Assembly (NCBI GenBank): GCA_006538405.1 | Contig: BJKQ01000004.1 | Span: 2,666,001-2,730,000 of the forward strand | Length of the DNA: 64,000 nt | Source: Hansfordia pulvinata | Lineage: Eukaryota; Ascomycota; Sordariomycetes; Xylariales | Reading direction: 5' to 3' | Shown here: positions 1 to 13,269 of the stretch, in pieces | Layout: every line of letters begins with the position of its first letter | How positions within the stretch are numbered: position 1 is the first letter of the stretch | Position numbers and translations under genes: made by a program | Notes under the pieces: generated by a model | The model's database searches: none | The model's input: only the letters and a program-made list of their open reading frames with translations | What the model was told of the DNA's origin: nothing

Positions 1-636
1 CGATGCTCGTTGTACTCCGCACCAACGCACACCAGCCACCTCCAGCGCCCAGCCTGCCGCAGCTCTCAACACCAGACAAGACCCTTTGCGGCGTCATAAC
101 TTCAGTATCTTGGAACTCCAACTTTTTAACTGTATCCGCGCACTTTTAACTCGTTCCTGCCAGTTGACGACAGGCCCCAATACTGCCGAACTGCTTGGAC
201 TTGGAATCGTTTACTTGGGGTCTAGGTGCCTACCTAAACCCATCGAATTGTCAATCGCTTCAGGGGGTACCTGCACCCGATCCAGGTCTGGTGCTGTGCG
301 GACGGGAACAAGTTGAGGCATTCGCATGCTCATTGGATCGGGTCGAGGTTGCTCCTGCCTCGAGCGGTCTAACTTTTCACCAGGCCGCGCTGGGCCATAT
401 CCAAGGACACATCAAGGTCACAGACTTCAAATTTTGTAGCTCAACCCCGCCCAGTCTCAGAACAGCCCCTTCGTCACATCCGTTCAAAGTGCCGGCCAGC
501 CGTGCGCGCCCGTACACCGGCGGACACTGCTGGATGTTTCTTGTGTCTCCTTGGCCCTGAGGTCTCTCAGTCTCGCTTCGAATCCATTCAATCACTCGAT
601 ACCATAATTGTCCAGTTCCCAGCCACATTGTCAGAC
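1..636. other. Upstream region of the helicase gene
   Basis: I see no supported gene here. Open frames are short, overlap on both strands and lack recognisable protein character. The stretch just before the start at 637 is pyrimidine-rich and probably holds the promoter and 5' leader of the helicase gene. A gene lying mostly to the left of the window cannot be excluded. Confidence 0.4.
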
Positions 637-2704
637 ATGGCCGACTTCGACCTCAGCTCCAGCTTCATTCCGGCCCTGCACAAGCCCTCGGCCCTGCTGC
701 CAATTGCAAAACACCGAGAGGCTCTCTTATATCTGATCGAGACCTATCCTGTTACCATTGTCGTTGGCCAGACGGGCTCGGGAAAGACCACCCAGATTCC
801 CCAATTCCTCGAGCATGGCGGCTGGTGCTCCCAAGGCAAGATCCTCGCGATCACGCAGGTAAATTGCGCCCCTCATATGATTCTATCTCGCGCTGCTGAC
901 ACCTTCCCAGCCCCGCCGGGTAGCCGCAACCACCGTCGCCATCCGGGTGGCCGAGGAGTATGGTTGTGAAGTAGGTAAAGAGGTCGGGTACTCGATCCGT
1001 TTCGAGGATGTCACGTCCGCAGCCACCCGCATCAAGTTTCTCACCGATGGCCTTCTGATCCGCGAGGCCCTCGTTGACCCCTTGCTGTCGCGCTACTCTG
1101 TCATCATGGTTGATGAGGCGCACGAGCGCTCCATCAGCACCGACATCTTGTTAGGTCTCCTTAAGAAAATACGCCGCAAGAGACCTGACCTGCGTATCAT
1201 CATCAGCAGCGCCACCCTGCAAGCAGAGGACTTTCTAAATTTCTTCGCCGAAACTGGCGAAGCTGTCGACACCGACTCAGCTGAGCAAGGGAAAGGGTCT
1301 GGCGACACCCAGGTTGGCTCCATCATCAGCCTTGAGGGCAGAACATATCCTATCGATGTGCTGTACCTCGAACAGCCCACCGAAGACTATGTCGAGAAGG
1401 CCGTCTCGACTATATTCGACATCCACACCAAGGAACCACGGGGTGATATTCTTGTCTTCCTGACCGGCCGCGAGGAAATAGACATCGCCATACAAGCCAT
1501 CGCAGACAGAATACCGCAACTCCCTCCGCATTCGCAACCCCTGCTCGCTCTGCCTCTGTATGCGGGGTTGTCCAGTGAGCAGCAGATGTACGTTTTCGAC
1601 GCCCCGCCTGAGAACACCCGGAAAGTGATCCTGTCAACCAATATTGCCGAGGCGTCTGTCACTATCGACGGGATCGTTTACGTGGTTGACTCGGGTTTCG
1701 TCAAGCTGCGAGCCTTCGATCCGCGAACGGGCATCGAGTCGTTGACAGCGACGCCCGTGTCCAAGGCATCAGCGGCTCAACGAGCGGGCCGGGCTGGGAG
1801 GACCAAACCCGGCAAATGCTTCCGCTTGTACACTGAACAGGGCTTCCGCGCCCTGTCTGACACCAACATCCCCGAGATCCAACGATCCAATCTGGCCCCC
1901 TTCATTCTGCAACTCAAAGCACTAGGAATCGATAATGTTGTGCGCTTCGACTATCTGACCCCGCCACCAGCAGAGCTCATGACCAAAGCCACCGAACTCC
2001 TCTTCTCACTCGGTGCTCTGGACGACTACGCCAAGCTGACCAAGCCGCTGGGCATGAGGATGGCCGAATTGGCAGTTGAGCCCATGATGGCAAAGACATT
2101 GCTGTCCGCATCGACGTTCGGCTGTTTGAGCGAGATTCTGACAATTGCGGCCATGACCAGCCTCGGTGGGTCTGTCTGGATTCAGAGAGACGGCGAGAAG
2201 AAACAAACAGAATCGGCAAGGCGGAAGTTTGCTGCTGAGGAAGGCGACCATATCACGCTTTTGAACGTCTACCAGACATATGTTACCAAGGGCAGGAAAG
2301 ACACCAAGTTCTGCCGCGATAACCACCTGAACTCCAAGTCAATGGCCCGGGCTGTCAGCATCCGGGGCCAGCTAAAGCGGTACCTCGAGCGGTTCGGCAT
2401 AGCCGTTGACGAGAGTCTCGGAGCACCGCCTGCTGACCGGGGCGAGAAGATCAGGAGGTGCTTAGCGGCTGGATACTTTGCCCACGCGGCCAGGATGCAA
2501 CCAGACGGCAGCTTCCGGAATGTTGGAGGCGGCACGGTCCTTCACGCACACCCCAGCTCGCTCATGTTCAACCGCAAGGCCGACTGGGTGATATTCCACG
2601 AGGTAATGGAAACCGGAAGCAAGATATTCATCCGTGATATTACCAAGATCGAGAAGAACTGGCTCACCGAGTACGCGCCAAGTTTCTATCAACTGAAGTC
2701 TTGA
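637..2704 (+). CDS. DEAH-box ATP-dependent RNA helicase, DHX35-like
   Basis: Two exons, 637-858 and 911-2704, joined in phase 0 by a 52-nt GT-AG intron, give 671 residues, close to the roughly 700 of human DHX35. Seen in the protein: Walker A GQTGSGKT (44-51), the PRRVAA motif right after the splice junction, DEAH (142-145), SAT (174-176), the motif V-like TNIAEASVTI and the motif VI-like QRAGRAGR. The C-terminal half carries the helicase-associated and OB-fold type sequence, including EEGDHITLLNVY. The order of motifs and the near-continuous similarity place it with DHX35, a spliceosome-associated helicase present in many eukaryotes but absent from budding yeast; paralogues such as Prp22 or Prp43 are longer or diverge at the N-terminus. 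Nuclear pre-mRNA processing is inferred from the family, not shown here. The start is the first ATG preceding the conserved region. No frame disruption was seen. Confidence 0.93.
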
Positions 2705-5230
2705 GGTGTTGCGGCGCTCGGTGCCCTGCCGTGCGTGTGCGCACGCCACGAGCGGGCCGCCGCTAGCCTCGCATCGCCTTCTGGAAATGAGACCCTGCCC
2801 CATTGTCATGGATGACGCGCCCAAGGATGCCCAAGCTTCCAGCGCCACGAGGCACTACACGACCAAAGCTCGGGTCGAAGTGAAGCCTCGGATACTCCGG
2901 ACGCTGCGACACGCGAGTGCGAATGCAAGTACGAATACACGCGCAAGCCCCAAGATGGACTTGGCCGGAGCTTTTATGAAAGGACCTTGTCAATCTAACA
3001 CTCAAACACAAGCCTCTGTCGGCTCGAGGCGCCTATGTGACGAATGGCACACGTCAGAGGCTTTGCGACTTTGCTGTTGGGTGCATGACAGCCCGCGCAG
3101 CCTTGTTCTCATGTCCGGGACGTGTTCCCCCAGCCCCATTGTCCATCTTCATAACTTGCTTTTTTCACTATTCTTGCCGCTGAACCGACCCGACCTCGTG
3201 TTTTCACGCTACCGAATTTGACTGGTATTGTTGAGCTAGTGGGACGCGTTTTGCCGCTTGAAATCTGATCGGTTGAATGACGCCGATTATCTGGCCGACC
3301 AAGATCTCGAATGGAGGCAGACGCGTTCGAATGTGAGTCCAGAACGCAGTGTAAACAAATTTCCCAGTTGTCTGAACCACGCGGATGGGGTGCCCGGCTG
3401 TGGAGTGTATCGTCCCGCTTTAGTGGGATCTTAACGCGCTAACAAGCCGGCTCCGGTACACGTTCCAAGACATCCTGGGAAGAGAAACAACGGCCTTACG
3501 GAGTACGGGGTACTCATAACTTGGTTGCCTCTTATCGGGCAAGGAGACCTCAGTGAGCTACGGGTACGCACTACTCCTATCTTGCTCGGCTCGGCCAGGC
3601 CACCAGGGACTACCCCTGGCGACTCTCAAGCCACGGAAGGGCGCCTTGCAGCCACGGAGCACACGACGACAGGGCTTGCTCGGTGAATAGTTGGTTCAGC
3701 CGCAGCCACGCCCCTGCCGCGACAACAGCAAATAGATGAAGTGTTCAGACGAAAAACGAAAAGCGGCACGTCGGCTTCCGACATTAGACGGTCCTCATGA
3801 AAACCGGAAGAGTTTTTGTGAGCACACTTCGGGACGTGGGCATCTGCCGGTACTGGGCATCGGGCCTCAGACAAGCGGCGGCATCGAGGTTGCTAGACTT
3901 GCCGAAAAAGCTTATGCTTGCACGAGTACGATAAACCACTCACTTGGCGGCCAGTGTGGGTGAGGGAGGGGTAGCTTCTGCATCGGCGACCGTGAGGAGA
4001 TAGCGGAGGACCTACAAGATCGAGCGAGGGCCTGGCTCCCTTCTCATCTCGGCAAAATCCAGGCCCAAACGCGCAGAGTACCGCCGTAGGTACGATGGAA
4101 CAGCGCACGATGGCCTGGCGGAGCCCTGCAGGCACAAGCACAACAAGGCGACCTTCTTCTCCTGATGCTGACGAAGCGGAGCGTGCCCTTTAATAGGGGG
4201 TGGGCCTAGGTGACATTGGGACTAGCCGAGCACATTCGACGACGGTTATCCTGGCTCTCACCCGTGGGCACGCTGTTCCTGCATTAGGGGCCTTCAGAGG
4301 TCTTTGGGTCCCGCCCGCAGGAGCGCCGCCTCCTGCGTCCTTTGACACCGTCGGCGCGCATGGGCAACTGGGCGAAAGCACAGTGCCGGCAGACGACGAG
4401 CAGCAGGCGGCCGATCGGCTTGGTCACGGCTCGTTGGCTCCCGGAGCGGGCTGTGAGGCGGACCAGTGGGCGTGGCCTCGCAAAGTGTCAGTCAGGGGAG
4501 GGGACTGTGCTTTGGAATTCCCTTCCATTCAGGGCCAAGAATTGATGCTGCGCTGCCCCCACACCCCCTTCTTTCATTTCCGCGATATTAAAGCTCATTC
4601 GTCCGTACCTTGATCCCAGTGGGGCCTCCATTGGCCGGGGCTTGCTCGCCACGCTTGCCCGTCGATTCGCGCCCGTTCGTGGCTGGCCCTCTTCCTCGCC
4701 TTGGTGCCCTGCCGGCCCTGCTTTGCTTTGCCTCGCCTTGCGTGCTGCGGATTGGCTTTCCTTCCCTTATCCCCTTCTTTCCGTGGCATCGCTCTCCAAC
4801 CTGCTGGCGCCCGACACCAACCGGTCAAACGGACCAGAATCCCCTGCTGGAAGGCCTCGAAGCCAACTATCGTCACTCTTTCACCCCTCCAGCTCATCCA
4901 GCACAGTCACTCATTACCCAGTCACTCCTTTTCGACGCGTCTCCCGACGACGGCTTCTGAGCTACCGATCCGAGTATCAACATTTGAATTCGACTAATTG
5001 TAATTATCAACCAACATTTTCCAATTCGGCCATTGTGTGTAATTTTCACCCGAATACTTGGACGACCGCTTCGACAGCTGCACGACGATTTCCACCGCTT
5101 TCATGGTTGAGCACATTTGAAAAAAGGACTCATTTGCTTCCCCGTTTCGCCTGTTAAAGCGTGGATGATCCCGACTGTGAATCTGTCACGTTAGGAAGGC
5201 CAGGTTTCGCGAAGGAGAACGCGTGTCGTG
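2705..5230. other. Intergenic region
   Basis: No gene is supported. Several open frames of 60-170 codons exist but overlap one another on both strands and look like GC-driven noise. The last 600 bases or so before 5231 are C/T-rich and then more AT-rich (around 4980-5060), which is typical of a fungal promoter and long 5' leader for the membrane protein gene that follows. Confidence 0.4.
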
Positions 5231-7523
5231 ATGGAGGGACGACGTGTACATGGCCATAAGCACGGCCACAGCCATGCTCGTCGTCAACCTCTCGGCCGGA
5301 CCTCGTTGCCTTTGGAGGTACAAGGACATGATGCTCTGGTGAATGGAGCACCCAGTGTTTCTGCACCTCTTCTGGCCAGAGACCCCGGCGAGAAGACCGG
5401 CAACGGCAATGTCACCAACATTGTCATTGGTGTCTGCGTGGCGTAAGCATCGATGCCCCCTCCCTTGCCTGGGGGAACCACAGCTAACGCGTACAGTGTT
5501 CCGGTTGTTTTGACATTGTGTGTCCTGCTCTACCTTCACCGCAGGTCGAAGCAGAGACTGGCAAAGGAAGACATCGACGACAAGTACAAGTCGCTGGACT
5601 TTGGTCTCGGAGACAGCGTCGGCAAGGGATCCAAGAGAAAGAGCGCCTTCTTCGGAGGCAAGGACAAAGACCCTCGCCACAAGGGCCAGCTATCCATGGA
5701 CATGAACCTCTCGAGCCCCTACCTACTGCCGCCCTCGCTCCACCACTCGCGGGAATCGATGAACACTCTCACCAAGACGCTCAACCAGAAGGAAGACCCT
5801 TACCGCACCGTGTCCGAATATGCCAGCGACGTCGGCTCCATGCGCTCGTTCCCCCGGCCGGACCGCAACTCGTCCGTGTACACCGGCAAGACCCGAGGCA
5901 GTGTCGACCAGTCCTCGGCTCGTGTCCGCTCCTTTGGTGGTTCCATGACCGAGAAGAGCCTGGCCCCGCAGTCTCCCTCGCCGCCTCTACCTCAAGTTCC
6001 AGCCCAGGCCCACGTCACGCCCCCCGCCGACGAGCCATCGCCGCCCATCCTGCCTGAGAAGAACGAGTTCCGCTTTGTCGATGACGCCCCTCTCGTCCCG
6101 GAGTATCTGCTGTCGCCCCCGACGAGCTGCCTACCATCCACGAGCCCCCGGCTGCTGCCCAGGTCAACCCTCAAATTGGTGTCATCTCGGACGCTGACCG
6201 ACCTGTGTCTGGCGAGCCCATCAACGGACACCACTCCCTGGTTGCTGGTATTGAGGGCCGGGACTCGCTGGCTACGTCTCAAAGGACGTCCGGCCCCATC
6301 CCCGCGTCTCAGCGTGCATCGCAGCGCATGTCCGAAGCCGATCCCCTCGACATCATCGAAGATGCGGCTAGACGCACCATCTACGACGACGGCAACGGCG
6401 TCGAAGACTACGCCGCTTACGCTCAGGGCTTCCAGTTTGACGTTACCGATCCGGACCAGGACCCCCACGCCTCGCAGTACTACGATGACTACCGGCAATC
6501 CGCGGCTCTCGGTGTCCCCGAAGGCGACAACAGGCGCCTGTCAGTGGGGATGCGTCCTCTCCCTCCGGACGAGCTCCTCTCCTCGGAAGACCCCGAGTTC
6601 CGCGCCAACAGGATCCGTTCATTCTACAAGGAGTACTTTGATGACTCGGCCCCCAAGCAAGACGCCGGCAGACCTCCGCCGTTGCCAGGCCAGGGTGGCT
6701 ACTACGAGGACTACGACACCAGTTACATGGGCGACGCTGCGTACTTTGACCCGGAGACCAATGCCTTCGTCATGCCGTATGCCGAGCCTGTTCACCGTCG
6801 TGCCATGACGCCGCCTCCCAACTCCCGGCGACCCATGCCTGGTCCCAGGCAGCGCGGTCCCGGCCCCCGTGGCCCGCCCGGTCCCGGCCGACAGCGTGCC
6901 GGCTCGACCATGTCTGGCGGTCGCTGGGCCCCCGAAGCCCCCGCCCGGGTTCTTCTGCTTCCCAGCCACGCTTCGGCGCCAAGCCCCGCAAGCCTCTGCC
7001 GCCTCCCATGGCGCTCAGCACCCTGCCCACGCCCTCCAAGCTCAAGGATGACTCGATTGCCATCTTCAACGCTGCCGACTTCGCCCCGCCGCCCACTTTC
7101 AAAGACCAGACCCGTGGCAGATCTCAGAGCCCCATGGGTGAGCGTGTACCCTACCGCGTCCAGACTCCTGTCCACTCGCCCCTCGTCAGCACCTACGATG
7201 AGACTGCCGCGCTCCCCAGCCCGTAAGTGCAAATCCCGTACAAACCACCCTGGTTCGTGGAACTGACCTGTATCTCTAGGCACATGCTGCGCAAATCCGG
7301 CACCTTCACTAGTCTGGACTTCGCTCCCCCGCGTCGCTTTAAGGACCCCGACGCGATGAGCGACACTGGCAGTGTCCACAGCGCCCGTAGCGGCCTGTCG
7401 TCTAAGGCCGCCTTCGGCATCCGCGCCGGTGCTGGTCGTGTGAGTCGCCTGCCCGAGGACTACGTTGCCACAACTGGCGCCATGAACGAGGCGCTCAAGC
7501 CCCAGTGGGGAATGCGCCCCTGA
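5231..7523 (+). CDS. Single-pass membrane protein with long cytosolic tail (two apparent 1-base frameshifts)
   Basis: Exons 5231-5442, 5497-7222 and 7280-7523 are joined by GT-AG introns of 54 and 57 nt. Total exon length is 2182 nt and becomes divisible by three only if two missing bases are allowed, giving about 727 residues. The protein starts with a His/Arg-rich segment (GHKHGHSHARR), has one membrane helix at about 60-84 followed by LHRRSK, then a low-complexity cytosolic tail. I recall tail motifs such as EDPEFRANRIRSFYKEYFDD, FNAADFAPPPTF and LPSPHMLRKSGTF from a conserved but uncharacterised family of filamentous fungi. The frame changes at the C5 run 6116-6120 and again at the G3C5 stretch 6926-6933; on both sides of each site the protein is family-like, so the gene is probably intact and the sequence one base short twice. 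Function unknown. There is no N-terminal signal peptide, so the topology is probably type III. Confidence 0.8.
5443..5496 (+). other. Intron 1 of the 5.2-kb membrane protein gene
   Basis: A GTAAGC donor and TACAG acceptor remove an in-frame TAA located at the exon edge. Splicing joins GC to T to form Ala and continues the transmembrane helix without interruption. Confidence 0.85.
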
Positions 7524-8814
7524 AAAGGAGTGGGTGAGCACGACAGCGTACCTGTACGCATGAGCCGGCATCATTCCGGAACGTTTCCTGTATCTGGGTA
7601 TGGGTTTTCACATCTGGCGCGAGTAATATAGAAAGGGAACCTCTGTCTTGTTTGGGAGTCTTAATTGCTTGTGTGGGTTACAGCGAGGTGCATGCACACA
7701 TGTGCCATTTCCTTCCTTCGCATCCCGCCCCGGCCAGCAGCTCGCCACCGGAACCGGGCAGTATCTTCACACCACTTGCTCTGTCCTCGCCAATCTCCTA
7801 GGTCTACTCTGGGAAAGGGAAAGGCGTCCGCAAGCGATACATTTTTCTGGTCATAGACACCATCCATCACACATCAGAACGACAAAACATCTTCCGAAAC
7901 GCCAACAATAGCAACAACCCTTTTTTGTCCTGGGGAAGGGAGGTCAGTACAGACCAGGATCCCCTTGACATGTTCTGGGGCCCTGAACCACAGCCATCAA
8001 CGGTAATGGGTTCATCGCCGGCAGCGGAGGAGCCTGGCTGGAGAGGGGGGTTGGAGTCTGCTGACGCCGCCATGTGCCCGCTCACGCGGGTCTGGCACAG
8101 GTTATTATGAGAGAGAGAGAGGCGAAGGGGACGACGCCGAGGGATACACGGGACTGTTTGCCGCCTTGCGCAATCCGCCTGAGCGTGATAAAAGAACTTT
8201 CTTCTTACATATACTTTTATTTTTTCGAACTTTTGGCTGTCAGTTTTTCTGCTTCGTACATACCTGATTTGTGTGTGACATATGAGCGGGCTTGAGGGTG
8301 GTGGTATGTCCCCTTCTTGCCCTTCGGCGTTATCCACAGGTCTGACGCTGGACCGAGCTGCGGAGACGGCGCCGAGTGCGTTCAACGCTGGATAGCCGCC
8401 GTTGCAACTTGAGCTGATGTATATCTGCAGATATCGAGGGGCAAGGGCTTCCGGGTCCCGCGGTCAGCATTGCCTTGTCACGGCTTCTCTCCGCAGAGTA
8501 TTCACCGACTACACAGTGAGCCCCGTCTGCGCTGGCCAAGGTTGAGGATCTTATCTCTCCTCTCGACCAGCGCTTTAGCGACCAACACTGTGAGACCTTG
8601 AGCCGGCTCACTGGCCATGGTTGCTGCAACAAATCCGTGACTGCTTCCCGTTGCCTGTGCTGAATTCGCATCGGGTAGACGCTGAGATCCCGCCGCAGGT
8701 GGAAAGGAGAGGCTGGCAGACTGTGCGGGAAAGCAGGGCAGGTGCTCAGGGAGCGCGCGACTCGAGCGGGAGAAGACAGAGACAAAACCAGCACACATCA
8801 TCGTCAGCTTTCAC

Positions 8815-8865
8815 TCACACACGCACACGCACACGTACGCACACGCACACGTACGCACACGTGTA
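8815..8865. repeat. (CA)n-like microsatellite
   Basis: An imperfect run of ACAC and ACACGTACGC units, partly alternating purine/pyrimidine. It lies in non-coding DNA. Confidence 0.8.
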
Positions 8866-11209
8866 CCTGTATCAGGAGAGAAAGGAGGAGCAGACCGATA
8901 CACACACGCGAGCGCGTCCCTGACTCACGCGTCTTTGTGCCCCCTTCCCTGGGTTTGTCTGAGCTAATCTCGGCCCGCCGACCTGCACACCCGCGCGAGA
9001 CCCTTCCCTCCCCCCCTCTCACCATCTCGAAGACATGACAAGGGCAAGGCAGGTTTCAACCTGGCATGTCGAGTGTGTTGTTGAATTTACTGGAGATGCG
9101 CGCTGCATATCGAGAGCGACGTCAAGACCAGTACTTTCGCCTGGCTCCCGGCGCGCGAAAAAAGAAAAAAAAAAGCATCGCGGCACCAGCTTACGAGGCG
9201 CGGCGCTCTCTTTTGCTGTCGGACCACCTCCTGCTGCCCACGCCTGGGGAGGAGGAGAAAGGGAGTTCCGATTTCCCATTTCTCTTCTTGGACGCGTGAG
9301 GCGGGCACCGTGGTCTAAGTTAGCCCTGCCACACTCCCAGGAATAAGAGAGGCGGTGTCTACCTACTGTTGAACGCTGTTGTCCTTACCGGGCCGGCGTC
9401 TCTTGCTGCGTCATTCCATTCTTTTTTTCTTTCGTCTTTGTTTCTGTTTTCTCTGGTCAATCAATCAACCCGCAGGACCTTCCCCTGTCTCGCAGCAATT
9501 CATCGCGGGGTGCGAATCAACCAGCTGGCACGGGGCAGCGCGGTCTGGCCCGGCAATGAGACAAGGTCCGGCGACACGGAGCATTCCAGTGCAGTGCAGG
9601 CAAACAAACATAGGAACGTGTCGCACTCGTGGGGCAGGACTTCACACACCTACCTGCTCGTACACTGGGGCCGGCGGCTTTCGATGGTGCTGGCGCTATT
9701 TGGCGGAACGGCGCCGTTGCAAGACAATAAGCACAAAGCCGTCCTGTCCCGGAAGCGCCTCATAATCATCTACGGCCCGGCACGCCCGTCTCGATTGATG
9801 GACCCCTGGCCTATGAGGTGGCGCTTTCGCGGAGGGGACGGCCGCCGAGGCACGGGCATACTCTGGACATGCATGTATATATAGAACGGGCGCGGCGCGG
9901 TCTGACCTGCCTAGGTGTACCTACTCGTACGAGTAGGGGAGCAGGCGATATGTGATGCGATTCGCGCGCTGCGAATCGCATGGAGATCTGCGATTGCTGA
10001 CCGGGAGGCTATTATTAACACTCACGCACCAAGCCTCCGCCCTTGAGCGTGGCATTGGTAAGAGGACGGCCAATCAAAAACCCGGCCCTCGCGCTGCGGT
10101 CTTGGAAGCCGATGGAGTGTTCCCTCGAGGGGTGGCTGTGCTGCGGTTCTTGCTGTAAGACTTTCAAGCCGACGCCTGCTGTTGGCCACAGACACCGATG
10201 CCAGCCGGCGCAGGACAGAGCAGAAAGACGTTGTTGGGCTGCAGGAAGAGAAGAGAGAAGAAAGAAACAGGGTCTTGTTGCGACCAGCCAGCCAACGAGT
10301 ACCCTTGGCACGCAGGCGGCACGCAGGCAAGCCGGGCCCGCTCTGACTGCCTCGCCACCTTGCATCGCGCTGCAGTTGGCGTATCGTAGTAAGGGACTCT
10401 GCTACGTTGCAGCGACTTTTTGCATGCACGCGCCCATCGCCGCCCTTCCCTCCAAGCCTGGTCTGGTCCGGGTCCGGGTCCGGGTTCGGAGCAGGAGCAC
10501 GAGTAGGGGATCGATTCTTCAGGGGGCGAGAGCGGCGTAGATCCTACCGGTGGGCGGCTGGAGGCGTTGTGGCGGTTGGGCAGAGGGAGGAGGAGAAGAA
10601 GAAGAAGAAGAAGAAGGCGGGTTGAAGTTGGGCAAACCGTCGCGTGTAGGGGCACTCACTCGTGCGCAGTACTGTAAAGCTGGATGGGCCTCCGGAGCTT
10701 CGCTGACTCGCCAGGCTGGGCCTGATGCTATGGCCTGACTCTCTGCCATCAGGGGTAAGGGTAGGTAAAGACGTGGAACGACGATGCCAGCCTGGCGTGT
10801 CTGGGACGTGATCCTCTGCACCGCATCGTGCTCGACGTTTGTTTCATCGCCGCGAGTCGAGCGAAAGTCGCGGACCGGCGCTTCGCACCGGCCAAGAGGG
10901 CCTGGCTTCTCGGCGTCAAGTCAGGCCAGGCTGTTCAAGCAATTGTCTGGCCCGTGTCTCACCTCAGCGCCAAGATGATTGTCGGCCGCCGCCGAGCGGG
11001 CCAGGGACCTGATGCGGCCCTCTTGAATGGGGGACTGCGCATTCCAGAATGCGTGCGTGTCGAGTGGCTAATCAGGAGGCAATCAACCTGAACAATACTC
11101 GTATACACCGTCGGCGGCTGGGCTGTTGTTCTTGCTTCGAGGACACAACATGAGCGTTGTGGTGGATGCGTGGGTAACAAGTGACAGCAATTTGGCACGG
11201 ACTGGGGAG

Positions 11210-11210
<1 letters not shown>

Positions 11211-11248
<38 letters not shown>

Positions 11249-11268
11249 GCCACTGCCGACGCCGCCGT
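11211..11268. repeat. (CCG)n trinucleotide repeat
   Basis: About ten perfect CCG units followed by degenerate CCA/CCG/CCGACG units. It lies in non-coding DNA and creates spurious poly-Gly, poly-Ala and poly-Arg open frames on the opposite strand. Confidence 0.85.
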
Positions 11269-11296
11269 TGGCGATTGACACTTCGCACAGACCACT

Positions 11297-11339
11297 CCTT
11301 TTTCTTTCTTTCTCTCTTTCTTTCTTTCTTTCTTTCTTC
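11297..11339. repeat. (CTTT)n microsatellite
   Basis: A pyrimidine tract made mostly of CTTT units, interrupted by CTCT, located about 30 bases after the CCG repeat. Confidence 0.85.
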
Positions 11340-13269
11340 ACGGAGTAAACAGCGGGAGGTACTCGTAATTCAAGCCTCAGTCGTCAGCCGGCCCGTCGCG
11401 GGTACACGTAAAAGGAAATAACCATTCTGCGCGTACCGCCCGTGGCCGGATACTCGTACAGATGAACCGTGATAGTAGAACCGTCTTATTGCGTGGCGTG
11501 TGGATTCAAAACACCGCCCTGACTGATCGACCGGAGATTAAGTCAATGGCGATGGCGAAATCTTGATCGGTATGCTCCTAAGAGTCAGGGGTTTGTGATC
11601 CTCTGCGTGGCATGAGTGAACAGGCGACAGGCCTGGTTGGTGTATGTGGGAGGCCAGCCTTGGGACTCTGGGACGAAGAAACGAGGCGCTATCTAGATGG
11701 AGAGAATGAGGGAGAGGGCGTGCGGACGCGCTTACGAGTACATCGTGAACACACCTGTGCCGGCACGCACCAGTCAGTGATTGTAAGGTAGGGAACATGA
11801 GTATCCGCACTCGTACGAGTACGCGTCCCAAAGGTCCCACCGCCAGGGTAGGGCAGGGCGGAGATAGTCCCAGGCCTAGAATTATGGCACCACCCACCAG
11901 GGTGCCACGGCTTTTCATCACGGATTATCGTAGTGAGAGCCAGCCACTTACCAGGTACTCGTACGGTGATCAGCTACCGCAACAGGCAAACCACCCAGGG
12001 CTTGCTTGTCACGCTTGTGTGTGTTCAACGAGGAAAGAAAGCCGCACGCCGTGCCGCACTCGTAGTCTTGATTATGGGGCAAACAAACACGAGGAACTGG
12101 TCAATCGAACTTGGACTCGTCGGTCGTAGTGGGCGAAGTCGTCGTGGAACGAACCAAGGCGCCGTTGACCCATTGCCAGTCGGGCAGTGGGGCAGCCTTT
12201 AGCAGGTGGAGCGCGGCGGCCGTGGTGCCGTAGCGTATCTTGCAGTGGATCTTATGGGGAAGGGGAATACGGGGTATGACGAGTGCAAGTCGCCAGGAGG
12301 TGCCGGCTTCTCTTGGTGGCACGCTCGGCTCTGACGAAATCGGCTGGCTGCCTTGCGAGGTGTTGTGGTGTGAAGGAACAGGAAAGTCCCGGTTGGCGGG
12401 CACTGCAGGTTCGTCATGGCGAAATTGGTCGGCGGGTGTCCGGTCGCGGCCGCACGAGCAGCATGGGCACGGGCATCCATGGATGGGCATGGGAGGAGGC
12501 GTGGAAGGCGTGGGAGGACACGCACGGCGACGTCCCGTACAAGGCAAGATGGGCCGTCGGGTCGGAGAAGCCTGAGAACCTGGCGTGTGGGTCGTCTTTG
12601 GTCATCATGATGCTTCCGGCACCGTGAATCTTGGGGAGCAGGCGCCGACACGGACGTGCTGGCGGGCTGGACCGGGCAAGCATTCGTTTGGTTGCATCGC
12701 GCCGCCGTGCGTGGCGGTGTTGGCTGCAGAGGGAGGGTGGGGAGGCGCCTCGGCTGTTGCGAGCACTCACCCGTGAGGTGTGCTGGCGATGGTGAGGGGT
12801 GGGCCAAGGCGAGGGCTATAAGCAACTGGCGTTCCTTGTCTGTGTCATTGTTGCCATCGTCGGCAGAGCACGAGGCCATTGAGGACAGACGGATCGAAAC
12901 GAGAGTATCTCATGATACTGGCAAAGAGTGGTGATGATGGTATCCGTACAGTAGGGGCGAGCACACATCCACTACTACGCGTACAAGTACGAGCTCCAGC
13001 GCGCGCGAGAGGAGAGACAGGGGAAGGCGGTACTCGTACTCGTGGAGTTGGCAGAGTCTGGACCCTCTCGCCAATCCAAGCTGCGAGGTACTCGTAGCGC
13101 GCTGGAGCCGCCTTACCCGATTGCGGTGCGCTGGAAATTACTGGCGCACGCCTTCAGTGTCATAGACGGGGGGCACTCGTGGTCAGGTACCCGCATCCCT
13201 ACCGACCGTGCTGCGAGCAGGCAGGTATTGAAAGGAGAACCAGGGAGGTTAGGCACTTCCGTACTCTTT

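Noticed and set aside
5453..6808. Continuous 451-codon frame through the middle of the membrane protein gene
   Set aside because: Only its first part (to about 6118) is real; after the C5 run it turns into Ser/Thr/Arg-rich shadow sequence while the neighbouring frame carries the conserved protein.
12199..12879. 226-codon minus-strand frame
   Set aside because: Its composition is that of GC-rich noise, the opposite strand is equally open, and no motif or splice structure supports it.
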